Part shown: positions 18,604 to 28,374 of the stretch, in pieces
How the letters are laid out: the number at the start of each line of letters is the position of its first letter
How positions within the stretch are numbered: the stretch's first letter is position 1
Assembly (NCBI GenBank): GCA_023023105.1
Contig: CP083824.1
Coordinates: 2,170,001-2,234,000, forward strand
Length of the DNA: 64,000 bases
Reading direction: 5' to 3'
Source: Enterobacter ludwigii
GTDB taxonomy: Bacteria; Pseudomonadota; Gammaproteobacteria; Enterobacterales; Enterobacteriaceae
Notes under the pieces: generated by a model
Database searches by the model: none
What the model was told of the DNA's origin: nothing
What the model saw: only the letters and a program-made list of their open reading frames with translations
Translations under genes and position numbers: made by a program

Positions 18604-19611
18604 ATGGCCTATAACCGTACTTTCGCTCTCGATATAAGCTGGAAAACGCTGCTGAAAGACGCGGGGCTTGAGCCAGTACGCATTCTCCGCAGGGCAGGAT
18701 TACCTGACGATCTCTTTTTGCAAAAAGCGCGCGGACTCGATACGCATGAATACATCCGCTTCTGGAGCGCGCTGGAGGCCGAAACGAACCATCCTGCCTT
18801 TCCCGTACCGCTCATTGAGTTGATCTCAGCGGATGTGTTTGATCCACCACTTTTTGCCGCACTGTGTAGCAGCAATATGATGCAGGCTGTCCAGCGTCTG
18901 GCCAGATATAAACAGCTTATTGCACCCATGGTTCTGGAAACAACGGTGGAACAAAACGGCATCCTTACCGTTTCACCACGCTGGCTCTATGCGATAGCTA
19001 TCCCGCCGTCTCTGCAGGTGGCAGAGCTGGGCTTCCTGCTCAAGCTTCTGCGGCTGGGGACCCGCGAACCGGTTAACCCCTTACAGGTCCGTGTCTCTGC
19101 ACTGCCGTCAGCGGTTCAGAGCAGCCACTTTTCCCATTTCTTTGGAACTGACGTGCAATATGGAGAACAGCCTGCCATCAGCTTTTCCTCGACTGATGCT
19201 CTTCGGCCGTTTTTAACGGCAAATGAGGGGATGTGGCAGGTATTTGAACCAGAACTTCAGCGTCGTCTCAGTCAGTTAAATGAACTGGCTTCAACCGCCG
19301 AGCGCGTTCGTGCGGTACTCCTGGAACTTATTCCCGGTAACGAAGCGACTATTGAAAAAGCGGCGGAGCGTCTGGGAATGAGCAAACGCACGCTGCAACG
19401 CAGGCTTGAGCAGGAAGGGGGCAACTTTCGCAACCTTGTTAATGCTTGTCGCGAACACCTGGCCCGTCATTATCTTCGTAATACGCGTCTTTCCGGGTAT
19501 GAGATCGCATTTTTGCTTGGCTTTGAAGATCCTAACTCATTCTATCGCGCATTTATGACCTGGACGGGCCAGACCCCTGAAGCGGCCAGGACAGCCATGC
19601 GTCTTGAGTAA
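18604..19611 (+). CDS. AraC-family regulator with Arabinose_bd-type N-terminal domain
   Basis: 335 residues from ATG 18604. The N-terminal domain (WKTLLKDAGLEPVRILRRAGLP, HEYIRFWSALEAET) is of the OruR/ArgR-like Arabinose_bd type. The C-terminal double HTH covers about 235-330 (EKAAERLGMSKRTLQRRLEQEG and YEIAFLLGFEDPNSFYRAF). An in-frame TTG upstream (18574) lacks a ribosome site. The SDR gene 115 bp downstream on the same strand is a probable target. Confidence 0.87.
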   Translation: MAYNRTFALDISWKTLLKDAGLEPVRILRRAGLPDDLFLQKARGLDTHEYIRFWSALEAETNHPAFPVPLIELISADVFDPPLFAALCSSNMMQAVQRLARYKQLIAPMVLETTVEQNGILTVSPRWLYAIAIPPSLQVAELGFLLKLLRLGTREPVNPLQVRVSALPSAVQSSHFSHFFGTDVQYGEQPAISFSSTDALRPFLTANEGMWQVFEPELQRRLSQLNELASTAERVRAVLLELIPGNEATIEKAAERLGMSKRTLQRRLEQEGGNFRNLVNACREHLARHYLRNTRLSGYEIAFLLGFEDPNSFYRAFMTWTGQTPEAARTAMRLE

Positions 19612-19726
19612 ACAGGTGCATATTTATCGCTCGATGGCGCAGTTTGCGAGTCATATGGCGCGGTACGCTAGTTAACGTAGGGCCTAAGGAGGGCAAAATA
19701 ACGACAGTCTACTCACCGAGGTATTT

Positions 19727-20557
19727 ATGTTTACTCAGGACAAGAAAACCGCGCTGGTCACCGGTGCATCGTCAGGTATGGGCAAAGTCATCGCCCGTCG
19801 TCTTATTCAGGATGGCTATCAGGTTTACGCTGCTGCCCGTAGCGTTGAGAAAATGAACGATCTCGCCCAGCTTGGTGCGCGCGCTCTGCGGATGGATATC
19901 TCGCGTGATGAAGACATTTTGGCTGCAGTAGATACCATCGTGTCGCAGACAGGTGGGGTTGACGTACTGGTCAACAATGCGGGTTTTGGGCTCTATGGAC
20001 CGGTAGAAGAGATCGGTATTGATGAAGCTCGCTATCAGTTTGAGGCGAACGTGTTTGGAGCGGCCCGCCTTACGCAACTGCTGCTCCCGGCCATGCGCGC
20101 CAGACGCCGTGGTTACATTATCAATATCACTTCAATAGGAGGGAAAATTTACACCCCCCTGGGAGCCTGGTATCACGCTACGAAACATGCACTCGAAGGA
20201 TGGTCTGACTGTCTGCGTCTTGAAGTGGCTGAATATGGAATTAAGGTTGTGATTGTTGAACCGGGTTTAATCGAGACAGGCTTTGGTGAAGTGGTCAGCG
20301 GCAGTATTGTCAAACGTTCAGCTAGTGGCCCTTATGGTCATCTGGTGGGGAAGGTGGCGAACTCGGTCAAAAATGCTTACGGGAATGGCAGAGGCAGCGA
20401 CCCGAAGGTGATTGCGGACGTGGTTGCCCGCGCCGTTAACAGTCCTCATCCACGTACACGTTATGCTGCCGGCAAGTATGCAAAGATGCTCATCCGCATG
20501 CGCGTCTGGTTGGGTGACCGTCTGTTCGATCGCGTTATTCTTAGCCAGACCCGATGA
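19727..20557 (+). CDS. Short-chain dehydrogenase/reductase
   Basis: 276-residue classical SDR. NAD(P) binding motif TGASSGMGKVIA at the N-terminus, NNAG at about residue 84, and an active-site Tyr and Lys in WYHATKHALEGWSD (YxxxK). The adenine-pocket Asp in LRMDIS is present. GAGG lies five bases before the ATG. Substrate is unknown; paired AraC-SDR loci often handle aldehydes or ketones. The preceding gene is its likely activator. Confidence 0.88.
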   Translation: MFTQDKKTALVTGASSGMGKVIARRLIQDGYQVYAAARSVEKMNDLAQLGARALRMDISRDEDILAAVDTIVSQTGGVDVLVNNAGFGLYGPVEEIGIDEARYQFEANVFGAARLTQLLLPAMRARRRGYIINITSIGGKIYTPLGAWYHATKHALEGWSDCLRLEVAEYGIKVVIVEPGLIETGFGEVVSGSIVKRSASGPYGHLVGKVANSVKNAYGNGRGSDPKVIADVVARAVNSPHPRTRYAAGKYAKMLIRMRVWLGDRLFDRVILSQTR

Positions 20558-20601
20558 TCCGAGCGCCGAGGATAAAAAAAACTCGGCCTCCGTATGCGCC
20601 G

Positions 20602-21159
20602 CTACACAATGCTGTAAACACCGGCTCCCCAGTATCCCTTACCCGGGCGAGTCTGTTCTTTCCAGCCTAATGCGATCAGTTCTTTTGCAATAAACCGGTT
20701 CATGATCCCGTGTCCCATGAGCAAGACGGGTCCGTCGGAGCCCTTAGCCGCCGTCACGAGGAGCTCTGCCGCCTTAACGGCACGACTTTTTGCCATTCTT
20801 ACGCACTCTACCTCTCCAGACAGGCCGCAGAGCCAAAGCACACGAAATAACGCTGCCCAATGAAAAGGCGATAACCGCAACCCCGGGATACGGAATACCG
20901 GTAGCTCCGCCTCCCGAAACACGTCATCAATGAAGCCGGGTTCACACCCCAGTTTTTTTAGCGATGAGAGGGCTCTCGGAAGCGGACTGCTGATGAAGGT
21001 GAGTGCGCGATAAATCAGCACTTTACTGATTTCCGGCGGCATATCGCGGCCCGTAGAAGAGAGATTATAGTTGTCGATCCATTCCGGCATTTCCCTGCAC
21101 GACACTTTTGGCGCGCCTGCGTATTTGGGCTTTCCATGTCGCATCAAAATAATTTCCAT
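20602..21159 (-). CDS. Histidine phosphatase family protein
   Basis: 185 residues from ATG 21159; an in-frame ATG seven codons upstream is also possible. LMRHGKPKY gives the phospho-accepting His within the RHG motif near the N-terminus, FISSPLPRALSS the second conserved Arg, and LLMGHGIMNRFIA the second His. It is a small phosphoglycerate-mutase-like phosphatase with unknown substrate. It is convergent with the SDR and divergent from the lipid operon. Confidence 0.83.
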   Translation of the reverse strand: MEIILMRHGKPKYAGAPKVSCREMPEWIDNYNLSSTGRDMPPEISKVLIYRALTFISSPLPRALSSLKKLGCEPGFIDDVFREAELPVFRIPGLRLSPFHWAALFRVLWLCGLSGEVECVRMAKSRAVKAAELLVTAAKGSDGPVLLMGHGIMNRFIAKELIALGWKEQTRPGKGYWGAGVYSIV

Positions 21160-21440
21160 AAAAATCTTATCGTCTGTCATCCACTCGTCCGCAGGCAGAC
21201 TAGCGCGTTCTGGCGAAAATGTTCTACCACTTGTTTTAGTGGGGAGCACGCGTTCTATATAACGAGCAGGGGGAAGGCATCTATCCGGCCTACATCATTA
21301 GTCATTCGAAGTATAGTTTTAACCAACTGAAATATAAATGATATAAAAAAAATACCCACACAAACTTGGACAAATAACTACAATTGTGTAAGTTTTAATT
21401 ATGCGATTACGCCACGTTATATACAGCCGGGATGTGACCC

Positions 21441-21875
21441 ATGAGCACGTTGCACACTGTCGTGAGTCGTTTTGTGAATTACTACACCGCACTGGATAGC
21501 CAGCCACCCTCTGCGCTGGCTGAGCTTTATCATTCAAATGCCACGCTTATCGATCCGTTCGGCGAGCATCAGGGAATTTTTGCGCTTCAGCGCTATTTCA
21601 CCCATCTGCTGGCCAATGTCGAAGATTGCCGTTTCACTATCGATCCGCCGCTGTGCAGCGAAAGCTGCTTTGCGGTCACCTGGGTAATGCACTGGTCGCA
21701 CCCGCGCATTGCGGGTGGAGAGCCGCTCGAACTGCCGGGGTGTTCGGTAGTGGAGACGGAAAACCATCTCATCACACGTCAACGTGATTACTACGATGCA
21801 GGAGAGATGCTCTACGAACACCTTCCTCTGCTTGGCTGGGCGGTACGCGGCGTGAAGCGGAGGGTGAAATCATGA
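21441..21875 (+). CDS. NTF2-like (SnoaL) protein, first gene of the lipid-modification operon
   Basis: 144 residues: VVSRFVNYYTALDSQPPSALAELYH, LIDPFGEHQGIFALQRYF, FAVTWVMHWSHPR and ITRQRDYYDAGEMLYEHLPLLG mark the SnoaL_2/NTF2-like fold. Similar proteins open related operons in Vibrio and Shewanella, where they precede an SDR and an FAD protein. Its stop overlaps the next start by four bases (ATGA). It could bind or isomerise a hydrophobic intermediate, but that is inference. Confidence 0.83.
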   Translation: MSTLHTVVSRFVNYYTALDSQPPSALAELYHSNATLIDPFGEHQGIFALQRYFTHLLANVEDCRFTIDPPLCSESCFAVTWVMHWSHPRIAGGEPLELPGCSVVETENHLITRQRDYYDAGEMLYEHLPLLGWAVRGVKRRVKS

Positions 21876-22591
21876 AGACGGTGCTCATTACTGGCGCAAG
21901 CTCGGGTATTGGCGCCGGGCTGGCGAAATCATTTGCCGCTGACGGCTACCACGTGATTGCCTGCGGGCGCGACCCTGCACGTCTTGAAGCCCTGCACCAG
22001 AGTTGCCCCAATCTTACCGTTCGCCTGTTCGATATGACAGACAGGGACGCCTGTCGCCAGGCCCTGACCGGCAGCTATGCCGATTTGATCATTCTTTGCG
22101 CCGGTACCTGCGAATACCTCGATCATGGCGAGGTAGATGCGGCGCTGGTGGAACGCGTTATGGCGACAAACTTCATCGGCCCGGTGAATTGCCTTGAGGT
22201 GCTGCAGTCGCAGATGGCTGTTGGCAACCGTGTGGTGCTGGTGAGCTCGATGGCCCACTGGCTTCCATTTCCACGCGCGGAGGCCTACGGCGCGTCCAAA
22301 GCGGCGCTGAGCTGGTTTGCCGAGAGCTTGCGTCTTGACTGGGAGCCAAAAGGGATTGCTGTCACGGTTGTTTCTCCGGGTTTTGTTGACACGCCTCTGA
22401 CGCGCAAAAATGATTTTGTCATGCCTGGCCGGGTGACTGTCGACGACGCGGTTAAGGCGATCCGCACCGGGCTGGCGGCAGGAAAAATGCATATCGCGTT
22501 TCCTGACGGTTTCGGCCTGATTATGCGATTACTCTCCGGACTGCCTGCGTTTCTTCAGCGTGCGCTGCTGCGCAGGATGGTGCGTTCATGA
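21872..22591 (+). CDS. Short-chain dehydrogenase (lipid operon)
   Basis: 239-residue SDR with TGASSGIGAGLA at the N-terminus, a variant NNAG region (ILCAGT, about residue 75), and the active-site YGASKAAL. The C-terminal helix [20 protein letters not shown] is basic and hydrophobic, suggesting membrane-surface attachment. It overlaps both neighbours by four bases, so it is translationally coupled to the NTF2-like and FAD genes. Confidence 0.87.
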   Translation: MKTVLITGASSGIGAGLAKSFAADGYHVIACGRDPARLEALHQSCPNLTVRLFDMTDRDACRQALTGSYADLIILCAGTCEYLDHGEVDAALVERVMATNFIGPVNCLEVLQSQMAVGNRVVLVSSMAHWLPFPRAEAYGASKAALSWFAESLRLDWEPKGIAVTVVSPGFVDTPLTRKNDFVMPGRVTVDDAVKAIRTGLAAGKMHIAFPDGFGLIMRLLSGLPAFLQRALLRRMVRS

Positions 22592-23847
22592 ACATTGCGA
22601 TTATCGGCAGCGGCATCGCCGGCCTGACCTGCGCCTGGCGCCTGGCCGGGCACCATCGGGTGACGCTGTTTGAAGCGGGAGCCACGCCCGGCGGCCATAC
22701 CGCAACGGTTGACGTGACGACACCTCAGGGCACATACGCGATCGATACCGGGTTTATCGTCTACAACGACCGCACCTACCCGCGGTTTATGGGGCTACTC
22801 AGCGAGCTGGGCATCAGCGGGCAAAAAACGCAGATGAGCTTTTCGGTGCACAATCCCGCGACGGGGCTGGAGTACAACGGACACACCCTGACATCGCTGT
22901 TTGCCCAGCGTCGAAATCTGGCGAATCCGACGTTCTGGCGGCTGCTCGGGGAGATCGTCCGCTTCAATCGGCTGGCGAAAGAGACGCTGGCTGGGGAGGT
23001 GGACCCGAATGCCACGCTACAAACGTTTCTGGAGCAGCACGGCTTCACGCCGTTTTTTGCGCGCCACTACATTCTGCCGATGGGGGCCGCCATCTGGTCA
23101 TCGTCGTTGCAGGAGATGAAGCGTTTCCCCTTGCCGCTCTTTTTACGCTTCTTTCACCATCATGGCCTGCTGGATATCACCCATCGCCCGCAGTGGTACG
23201 TGGTACCCGGCGGCTCGCGGGAGTATATCCGCGCCATGCTGGACAAATTGGGCAACCGCATGACGCTACACCTCAACGTGCCGGTGCAGCGGGTGAGCCG
23301 CCACGCGCACGGGGTTACGCTTCAGCTTGAAAACGCCAGCCATACCTTCGACCAGGTCATTTTTGCCTGCCACTCCGACAGTGCCCTGGCGATGCTTGAT
23401 GACCCCACGCCCGCAGAGCGCGAGGTGCTGGGCGATATCGGCTGGCAGCGCAACGAGGTCGTTTTACACGGCGATCCGCGCTGGCTGCCGGTTCGGCAGC
23501 GGGCATGGGCCAGCTGGAACTACCGCCTGAGCGAACACGAGCAGGCCAGCGCCTGTGTTACCTACAACATGAATATTTTGCAGGGGTTGCCTGTGGGTAG
23601 CCCGCTGTTCTGCGTCACCCTGAACCCGGACACGCCGATGGATGAACGCTTCGTTCTGCAACGTTTTGTTTATGAACATCCGCTTTTTAACCCGAAAAGT
23701 TGGCGGGCACAGGCGCGGCGGGGCGAGATCAACGGCCACCAGAGAAGCTGGTTTTGCGGGGCCTACTGGTACAACGGTTTTCATGAAGATGGCGTGCGCA
23801 GCGCGCTGGACGTGGTCAATGCGATAGCGTCCGGAGAGGGGAACTGA
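22588..23847 (+). CDS. FAD-dependent amine-oxidase-fold oxidoreductase (lipid operon)
   Basis: 419 residues. The dinucleotide motif [14 protein letters not shown] (residues 6-19) and the following [14 protein letters not shown] identify the FAD/NAD(P)-binding amine-oxidase or desaturase superfamily; [15 protein letters not shown] is diagnostic of the subgroup next to DUF1365 and CFA-type genes. Related proteins of the Rhodobacter sphaeroides RpoE/ChrR regulon act in the making of oxidised or furan-type fatty acids. Here it probably oxidises or desaturates an acyl chain. It is one base from the DUF1365 start. Confidence 0.87.
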   Translation: MNIAIIGSGIAGLTCAWRLAGHHRVTLFEAGATPGGHTATVDVTTPQGTYAIDTGFIVYNDRTYPRFMGLLSELGISGQKTQMSFSVHNPATGLEYNGHTLTSLFAQRRNLANPTFWRLLGEIVRFNRLAKETLAGEVDPNATLQTFLEQHGFTPFFARHYILPMGAAIWSSSLQEMKRFPLPLFLRFFHHHGLLDITHRPQWYVVPGGSREYIRAMLDKLGNRMTLHLNVPVQRVSRHAHGVTLQLENASHTFDQVIFACHSDSALAMLDDPTPAEREVLGDIGWQRNEVVLHGDPRWLPVRQRAWASWNYRLSEHEQASACVTYNMNILQGLPVGSPLFCVTLNPDTPMDERFVLQRFVYEHPLFNPKSWRAQARRGEINGHQRSWFCGAYWYNGFHEDGVRSALDVVNAIASGEGN

Positions 23848-23848
23848 G

Positions 23849-24571
23849 ATGAACAGCTGCCTCTATCATGGCGTACTGCGCCACCGTCGCCTTCAGCCGA
23901 AAACCCATGAATTTCGCTACAGCGTCTTTATGGCCTGGCTGGAGCTGGATGAACTGCCGCTGCTGGCCTCCGTCGGCGTGCGGCGCAATCGCTTTGCCGC
24001 CGCCGCGTTTTATGACGCGGACTATCCGCTCGGCTTGCCGCTCAAAGAGAACGTGCTGAACAGGCTGGAAAGCCTGACCAGAGAACGCCCGGACGGGCGG
24101 GTGATGCTTCTGACACAGTTGCGCTATTTCGGCTTTCATTTCAATCCGGTCAACTTTTACTACTGCTACGACGGGAAGGGAATGCTGCGCTGGGTGCTGG
24201 CGGAGGTTCGCAACACGCCGTGGAATGAACGTCATTACTATGCCGTTAACGGACAAAATGCGCAGCCCACCGAAAAAGCGTTTCACGTTTCCCCCTTCAA
24301 CCCGATGGACATGGTCTATCACTGGCGCTTTAACGACCCGGATAACACGCTGCATATGCACATTGAAAATCATCAGGAAGGGAAAGTTTTCGATGCCACG
24401 CTGGCGCTACGCCGGGCGCCTCTGACACGCCCGGCACTGCGCTCACTGCTATTGCGCATCCCGCTCATGACCCTGAAAACCGTTTTTGCCATTTACTGGC
24501 AGGCGCTGCGCCTGTGGCTCAAGCGTGTGCCGCTGTATAACCATCCCGTCAGCAGGAGTGAACGCTCATGA
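23849..24571 (+). CDS. DUF1365 protein (lipid operon)
   Basis: 240 residues of DUF1365: [20 protein letters not shown] at the start, [20 protein letters not shown] in the middle, and [14 protein letters not shown] then [17 protein letters not shown] later. DUF1365 almost always lies between an FAD oxidoreductase and a CFA-type methyltransferase. Function is unproven; conserved His and Asn residues suggest an enzyme or lipid-binding part. It overlaps the methyltransferase start by four bases. Confidence 0.88.
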   Translation: MNSCLYHGVLRHRRLQPKTHEFRYSVFMAWLELDELPLLASVGVRRNRFAAAAFYDADYPLGLPLKENVLNRLESLTRERPDGRVMLLTQLRYFGFHFNPVNFYYCYDGKGMLRWVLAEVRNTPWNERHYYAVNGQNAQPTEKAFHVSPFNPMDMVYHWRFNDPDNTLHMHIENHQEGKVFDATLALRRAPLTRPALRSLLLRIPLMTLKTVFAIYWQALRLWLKRVPLYNHPVSRSERS

Positions 24572-25788
24572 CCGATCCTGTCTTTGCGCTTGAACCCGAT
24601 ATCCCGCGCAACGTCCGCATCGCGCGCTGGCTGCTTTTTCGTTTGCTAAGCGGTATTCGCGGCGGCTCGCTGACGCTGCGCGAAGGGGCACAAACTTTCC
24701 ATTTTGGCGAGACATCCTCCGCGCTGCATGCGGATGTGCAAATCCTTTCTCCCGGCGTCTACTGGCGTGTCTTAACCGGCGGTAGCCTTGCCGCGGCAGA
24801 AGCCTGGATGGACGGCGAATGGGAAACCACGCAACTCACGCCGCTTCTGGAGCTGTTGGCGCTTAACGGCGAGGTGCTTGGCCGTCTGGAGAAAGGATTC
24901 CGTTTTCTCGGCAAGCCTCTGGAGCGCTTACGTCACTGGACTCGGCGTAACTCCCGCGCGCAGGCACGTGAAAATATTGCCGCCCATTACGATTTGGGCA
25001 ACACCTTTTATGCCCATTTTCTGGATAAGGAGCTGCTCTATTCCAGCGCGCTATTTACCGCGGACGAGCAGGATCTTACGGCGGCGCAGCAGGCAAAAAT
25101 GGCGCGTTTGTGCGAACAACTGGCTCTGAATGAGACCGATCACCTGCTGGAAATTGGCACGGGCTGGGGTGCGATGGCGGAATACGCCGCGCGTCACTAC
25201 GGCTGTCGGGTAACCACTACCACGCTGTCGAAAGAGCAATATCTCTGGGCGACGGAGCGGATCGCCCGCGCTGGATTGCAGGATCGCGTCGAGGTACTGC
25301 TTTGCGATTACCGTGACCTTACCGGGCAGTATGACAAGCTGGTCTCAATAGAGATGATTGAAGCCGTAGGGCAGCGCTACTTGCCAGTGTTCTTCCGTAC
25401 CTGCCAGGCGCGGCTGCGTCCAGGAGGTCGCATGGCAATTCAGGCCATTACCATTCAGGACCAGCGCTATCGCGACTACAGCAAAAGCGTCGATTTCATC
25501 CAGCGCTATATTTTCCCCGGCGGCTTCTTGCCGAGCATTACCGCGATGAATGAGCTGATGACACGCCACACCGATTTCGTGGTGCGTAATCTCTTCGACA
25601 TGGGGCCTGACTACGCCCGCACGCTGGCCCACTGGCGGCAGCGCTTTGTCCATACCTGGCAGGAGATTGAAAAACTTGGGTTCGACGATCGTTTTCGCCG
25701 GATGTGGCTTTACTACTTTGGCTACTGCGAAGCCGGGTTTAACGCCCGCACCATTAGCGTAGTGCAGTTGACCGCTGAGCGCGTATGA
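24568..25788 (+). CDS. Cyclopropane-fatty-acid synthase-like methyltransferase (lipid operon)
   Basis: 406 residues of the CFA synthase family. The N-terminal lipid-binding part contains [45 protein letters not shown] is the family signature, and the SAM loop [11 protein letters not shown] has its glycines at 197-201. The end has [14 protein letters not shown]. It transfers a methyl or methylene group from S-adenosylmethionine to an unsaturated acyl chain of a phospholipid. It differs from housekeeping Cfa by its operon partners, so the product may be a methyl-branched or further oxidised chain. Confidence 0.9.
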   Translation: MTDPVFALEPDIPRNVRIARWLLFRLLSGIRGGSLTLREGAQTFHFGETSSALHADVQILSPGVYWRVLTGGSLAAAEAWMDGEWETTQLTPLLELLALNGEVLGRLEKGFRFLGKPLERLRHWTRRNSRAQARENIAAHYDLGNTFYAHFLDKELLYSSALFTADEQDLTAAQQAKMARLCEQLALNETDHLLEIGTGWGAMAEYAARHYGCRVTTTTLSKEQYLWATERIARAGLQDRVEVLLCDYRDLTGQYDKLVSIEMIEAVGQRYLPVFFRTCQARLRPGGRMAIQAITIQDQRYRDYSKSVDFIQRYIFPGGFLPSITAMNELMTRHTDFVVRNLFDMGPDYARTLAHWRQRFVHTWQEIEKLGFDDRFRRMWLYYFGYCEAGFNARTISVVQLTAERV

Positions 25789-26270
25789 AACGATACATTC
25801 AGGTCTTCCTGCTGGCCATAGCGTTCGATCTTTACTGGGCGCTGGTGGTGCTTTTTCGAGAACATGGCCTGATTATCTGGCTCGCGCTGGCGATCCTTGC
25901 CTGTCTGTTGTTGCCGTCAGCATACCGTCTGTACGCAATCGGTCTGGCCGCAGCGGGCTGCCTGCTGGATGCGCTCTGGGCATTAACGGGGCTGATTTCC
26001 TTCAGGAGCGAGTCCCTGATACCGCTATGGATAGTGGCATTGTGGCTGATGTTCGCCACCGTCTGGACACAGCTTACGCTCACTACGACCTTACCCGGCT
26101 GGCTGCTGACTCTGCTGGCAGCCACAGGAGGACCGGTGGCGTACCTGATTGGCGAGCGACTGGGGGCCATCACGTTTCTGGAGCCGACCTTTATCGTCGT
26201 CAGTTGGATGGTGCCGGGCTGGCTGGTGTTGATGCTGTTTTTCCACCTGCTATTGGGGAGACAAAAATGA
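25785..26270 (+). CDS. DUF2878 membrane protein (lipid operon)
   Basis: 161 residues with about five hydrophobic helices (for example FLLAIAFDLYWALVVLF, LIIWLALAILACLLLP and MVPGWLVLMLFFHLLLG). It matches the DUF2878 pattern. It is likely an inner-membrane part of the operon's system, perhaps an anchor or lipid carrier. It has four-base overlaps with both neighbours. Confidence 0.82.
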   Translation: MKRYIQVFLLAIAFDLYWALVVLFREHGLIIWLALAILACLLLPSAYRLYAIGLAAAGCLLDALWALTGLISFRSESLIPLWIVALWLMFATVWTQLTLTTTLPGWLLTLLAATGGPVAYLIGERLGAITFLEPTFIVVSWMVPGWLVLMLFFHLLLGRQK

Positions 26271-26791
26271 GGTCTGCCGTTTTGCTTATCTGGCTGATGA
26301 CCATGTCCCCTCTGGTTCAGGCGGCCGACTGGCTGGCCTGGCGTAAGGTAGGGGATGCCACGCTGACGTGGGGACCGTTCACCGTCTATACCTCCCAGCT
26401 GCGTACTCCCGATGGTCGATACAGCCGGGAAAATCAGGATCAGGCGCTAATTATTACCTATGCGCGCGATATCGATGGCGAAGAGCTGGTTGAAGCGACC
26501 CGCGACCAGTGGAAGGCTCAGGGGATCCTGGCGCAGGAACCGCAAAGCGAAGCCTGGCTGCGTATGCTTCAGTCACTGTGGCCGGATGTCAGACCGGGTT
26601 CGCAACTGGCATTTGTCCTCAATGATAAGCAGGGGCAGTTCTGGTATCGCGAGCCCACTTCCCAGAAAAGTTTTATTCCCCTGGGACCACGCCAGTCAGA
26701 AGCATTCAGTACTCGCTTTCTGGCGATCTGGCTTGGCCCACGCACGCAGTATCCAGACCTGCGTCAGCAGTTAATCGGAGGCCAAAAATGA
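26267..26791 (+). CDS. Exported chalcone-isomerase-like protein (lipid operon)
   Basis: 174 residues. Residues 1-19 are a signal peptide with a probable cut after VQAAD. The mature part follows the bacterial chalcone-isomerase-like domain: WRKVGDATLTWGPFTVYTSQL, ALIITYARDIDGEELVEAT, FVLNDKQGQFWYRE and FSTRFLAIWLGP. In plants, non-catalytic CHI-fold proteins bind fatty acids, so a periplasmic fatty-acid-binding role fits the operon; this is inference. It overlaps both neighbours by four bases. Confidence 0.83.
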   Translation: MRSAVLLIWLMTMSPLVQAADWLAWRKVGDATLTWGPFTVYTSQLRTPDGRYSRENQDQALIITYARDIDGEELVEATRDQWKAQGILAQEPQSEAWLRMLQSLWPDVRPGSQLAFVLNDKQGQFWYREPTSQKSFIPLGPRQSEAFSTRFLAIWLGPRTQYPDLRQQLIGGQK

Positions 26792-27318
26792 AACGTATCC
26801 TGATGATGGCGCTGGCATTCTTGATGCTGCTGGCCGGCTGTAGCACCGACGTGACCGAGTATCGCCAGCAGCAGCCACGGCTCGATATCTTCCACTATTT
26901 CCAGGGCAAAACCGAAGCGTGGGGGATGGTGCAGGATCGCAGCGGCAAGCAGATCCGCCGTTTTCATGTGGAGATTACCGGGGACGTTATCGGCGATACG
27001 CTGACGCTCAATGAACACTTTGTTTATGACGACGGTGAAAAGCAGCAGCGGGTCTGGCAAATCCGCCGCGTGGGGAACGATCGCTACGAGGGAACGGCAG
27101 GGGACATTGAAGGGGTTGCCACCGGACAGGCAGCAGGCAACGCCTTTAACTGGCATTACAGCATGAATGTGAAGGCGAACGGCAGTACCTGGCTGCTCAA
27201 GTTTGACGACTGGATGTACCTGCAGGATGAGACACATCTGTTCAACAAAACCGAGATGAAGAAGCTAGGCGTCACCGTCGCCACGGTGACGCTGTTCTTT
27301 ACCCGGAAGGGGGAGTGA
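26788..27318 (+). CDS. DUF3833 lipoprotein (lipid operon)
   Basis: 176 residues. The lipobox LMLLAGC gives a lipidated Cys at about 18. The mature part has the DUF3833 features LDIFHYFQGKTEAWGMVQDRSGK, VYDDGEKQQRVWQIRR and DWMYLQDETHLFNKTEMKKLG. It is probably in the outer or inner membrane facing the periplasm and has a lipocalin-like barrel, so it could carry the modified lipid. It is the last gene; the next gene is convergent with 7 bp between stops. Confidence 0.85.
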   Translation: MKRILMMALAFLMLLAGCSTDVTEYRQQQPRLDIFHYFQGKTEAWGMVQDRSGKQIRRFHVEITGDVIGDTLTLNEHFVYDDGEKQQRVWQIRRVGNDRYEGTAGDIEGVATGQAAGNAFNWHYSMNVKANGSTWLLKFDDWMYLQDETHLFNKTEMKKLGVTVATVTLFFTRKGE

Positions 27319-27325
27319 TTCGCCG

Positions 27326-28351
27326 TTATGCGAGCTCTTTGCGAATAATCTCCGCCCCGGCGCTCAGGGCCTTCAGTTTACCGTTGGCAACCTGACGGGA
27401 AAGAGGAGCCATACCGCAGTTGGTTGACGGGTAAAGCTTATCGGCATCAACAAACTGCAGGGCTTTACGCAGCGTATCGGCCACTTCTTCTGGCGTTTCG
27501 ACGCTGTTAGTGGCGACATCAATCGCGCCAACCATCACTTTTTTACCGCGGATTAGCTCCAGCAGATCCATCGGTACGCGGGAGTTGTGGCACTCCAGGG
27601 AGATAATGTCGATGGTAGAGGTCTGCAGTTTAGGGAAGGCCTCTTCGTACTGGCGCCACTCCGAGCCGAGCGTCTTTTTCCAGTCAGTGTTGGCTTTAAT
27701 ACCGTACCCGTAGCAGATATGTACCGCCGTTTCACATTTCAGGCCTTCAACGGCGCGTTCCAGCGCGGCGATGCCCCAGTCGTTGACCTCATCAAAGAAG
27801 ACGTTAAACGCTGGCTCATCAAACTGAATAATATCGACGCCAGCTGCTTCTAATTCTCTTGCTTCCTGATTCAGGATTTTGGCGAACTCCCAGGCCAGCT
27901 TTTCACGGCTTTTATAGTGCGCGTCGTAAAGGGTGTCGATCATGGTCATCGGCCCAGGCAGGGCCCATTTGATTGGCTTGTCCGTGAGCTGGCGTAGGTA
28001 CTTCGCGTCATCCACGAATACCGGTTTCTGGCGCGCAACGGCAGAGACCACGGTCGGCACGCTGGCGTCATAGCGGTTACGAATGCGTACGGTCTGGCGG
28101 TTTTCAAAATCAACGCCGCTCAGGTGTTCAATAAAGGTGGTGACAAAGTGCTGGCGGGTTTGTTCACCGTCGCTGACGATATCAATACCCGCACGGATCT
28201 GCTCATCCAGAGATAAACGAAGTGCGTCCTGTTTCCCCGTGAGTAATTCCAGATCCTGTAATTTCCAGGGTGACCACAGCGTTTCAGGTTGAGCAAGCCA
28301 GGTCGGCTTAGGCAGGCTGCCAGCCGTAGAAGTCGGGAGCAATGTTTTCAT
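27326..28351 (-). CDS. mesD: Folate-independent methionine synthase, MesD type
   Basis: 341-residue core MetE-like barrel without the N-terminal half of MetE. The zinc site is visible as His211-x-Cys213 (AVHICYGYG), Glu253 (ISLECHNSR) and Cys312 (PSTNCGMAPLSR). The N-terminal SDGEQTRQHF binds homocysteine. Members that sit next to DUF1852 (MesX) form the MesD family, which makes methionine from homocysteine without methyltetrahydrofolate and depends on MesX and oxygen; the methyl donor is unclear. It is 23 bp downstream of mesX. Confidence 0.85.
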   Translation of the reverse strand: MKTLLPTSTAGSLPKPTWLAQPETLWSPWKLQDLELLTGKQDALRLSLDEQIRAGIDIVSDGEQTRQHFVTTFIEHLSGVDFENRQTVRIRNRYDASVPTVVSAVARQKPVFVDDAKYLRQLTDKPIKWALPGPMTMIDTLYDAHYKSREKLAWEFAKILNQEARELEAAGVDIIQFDEPAFNVFFDEVNDWGIAALERAVEGLKCETAVHICYGYGIKANTDWKKTLGSEWRQYEEAFPKLQTSTIDIISLECHNSRVPMDLLELIRGKKVMVGAIDVATNSVETPEEVADTLRKALQFVDADKLYPSTNCGMAPLSRQVANGKLKALSAGAEIIRKELA

Positions 28352-28374
28352 AGTAAAAGACCTTTTTTAATGTA

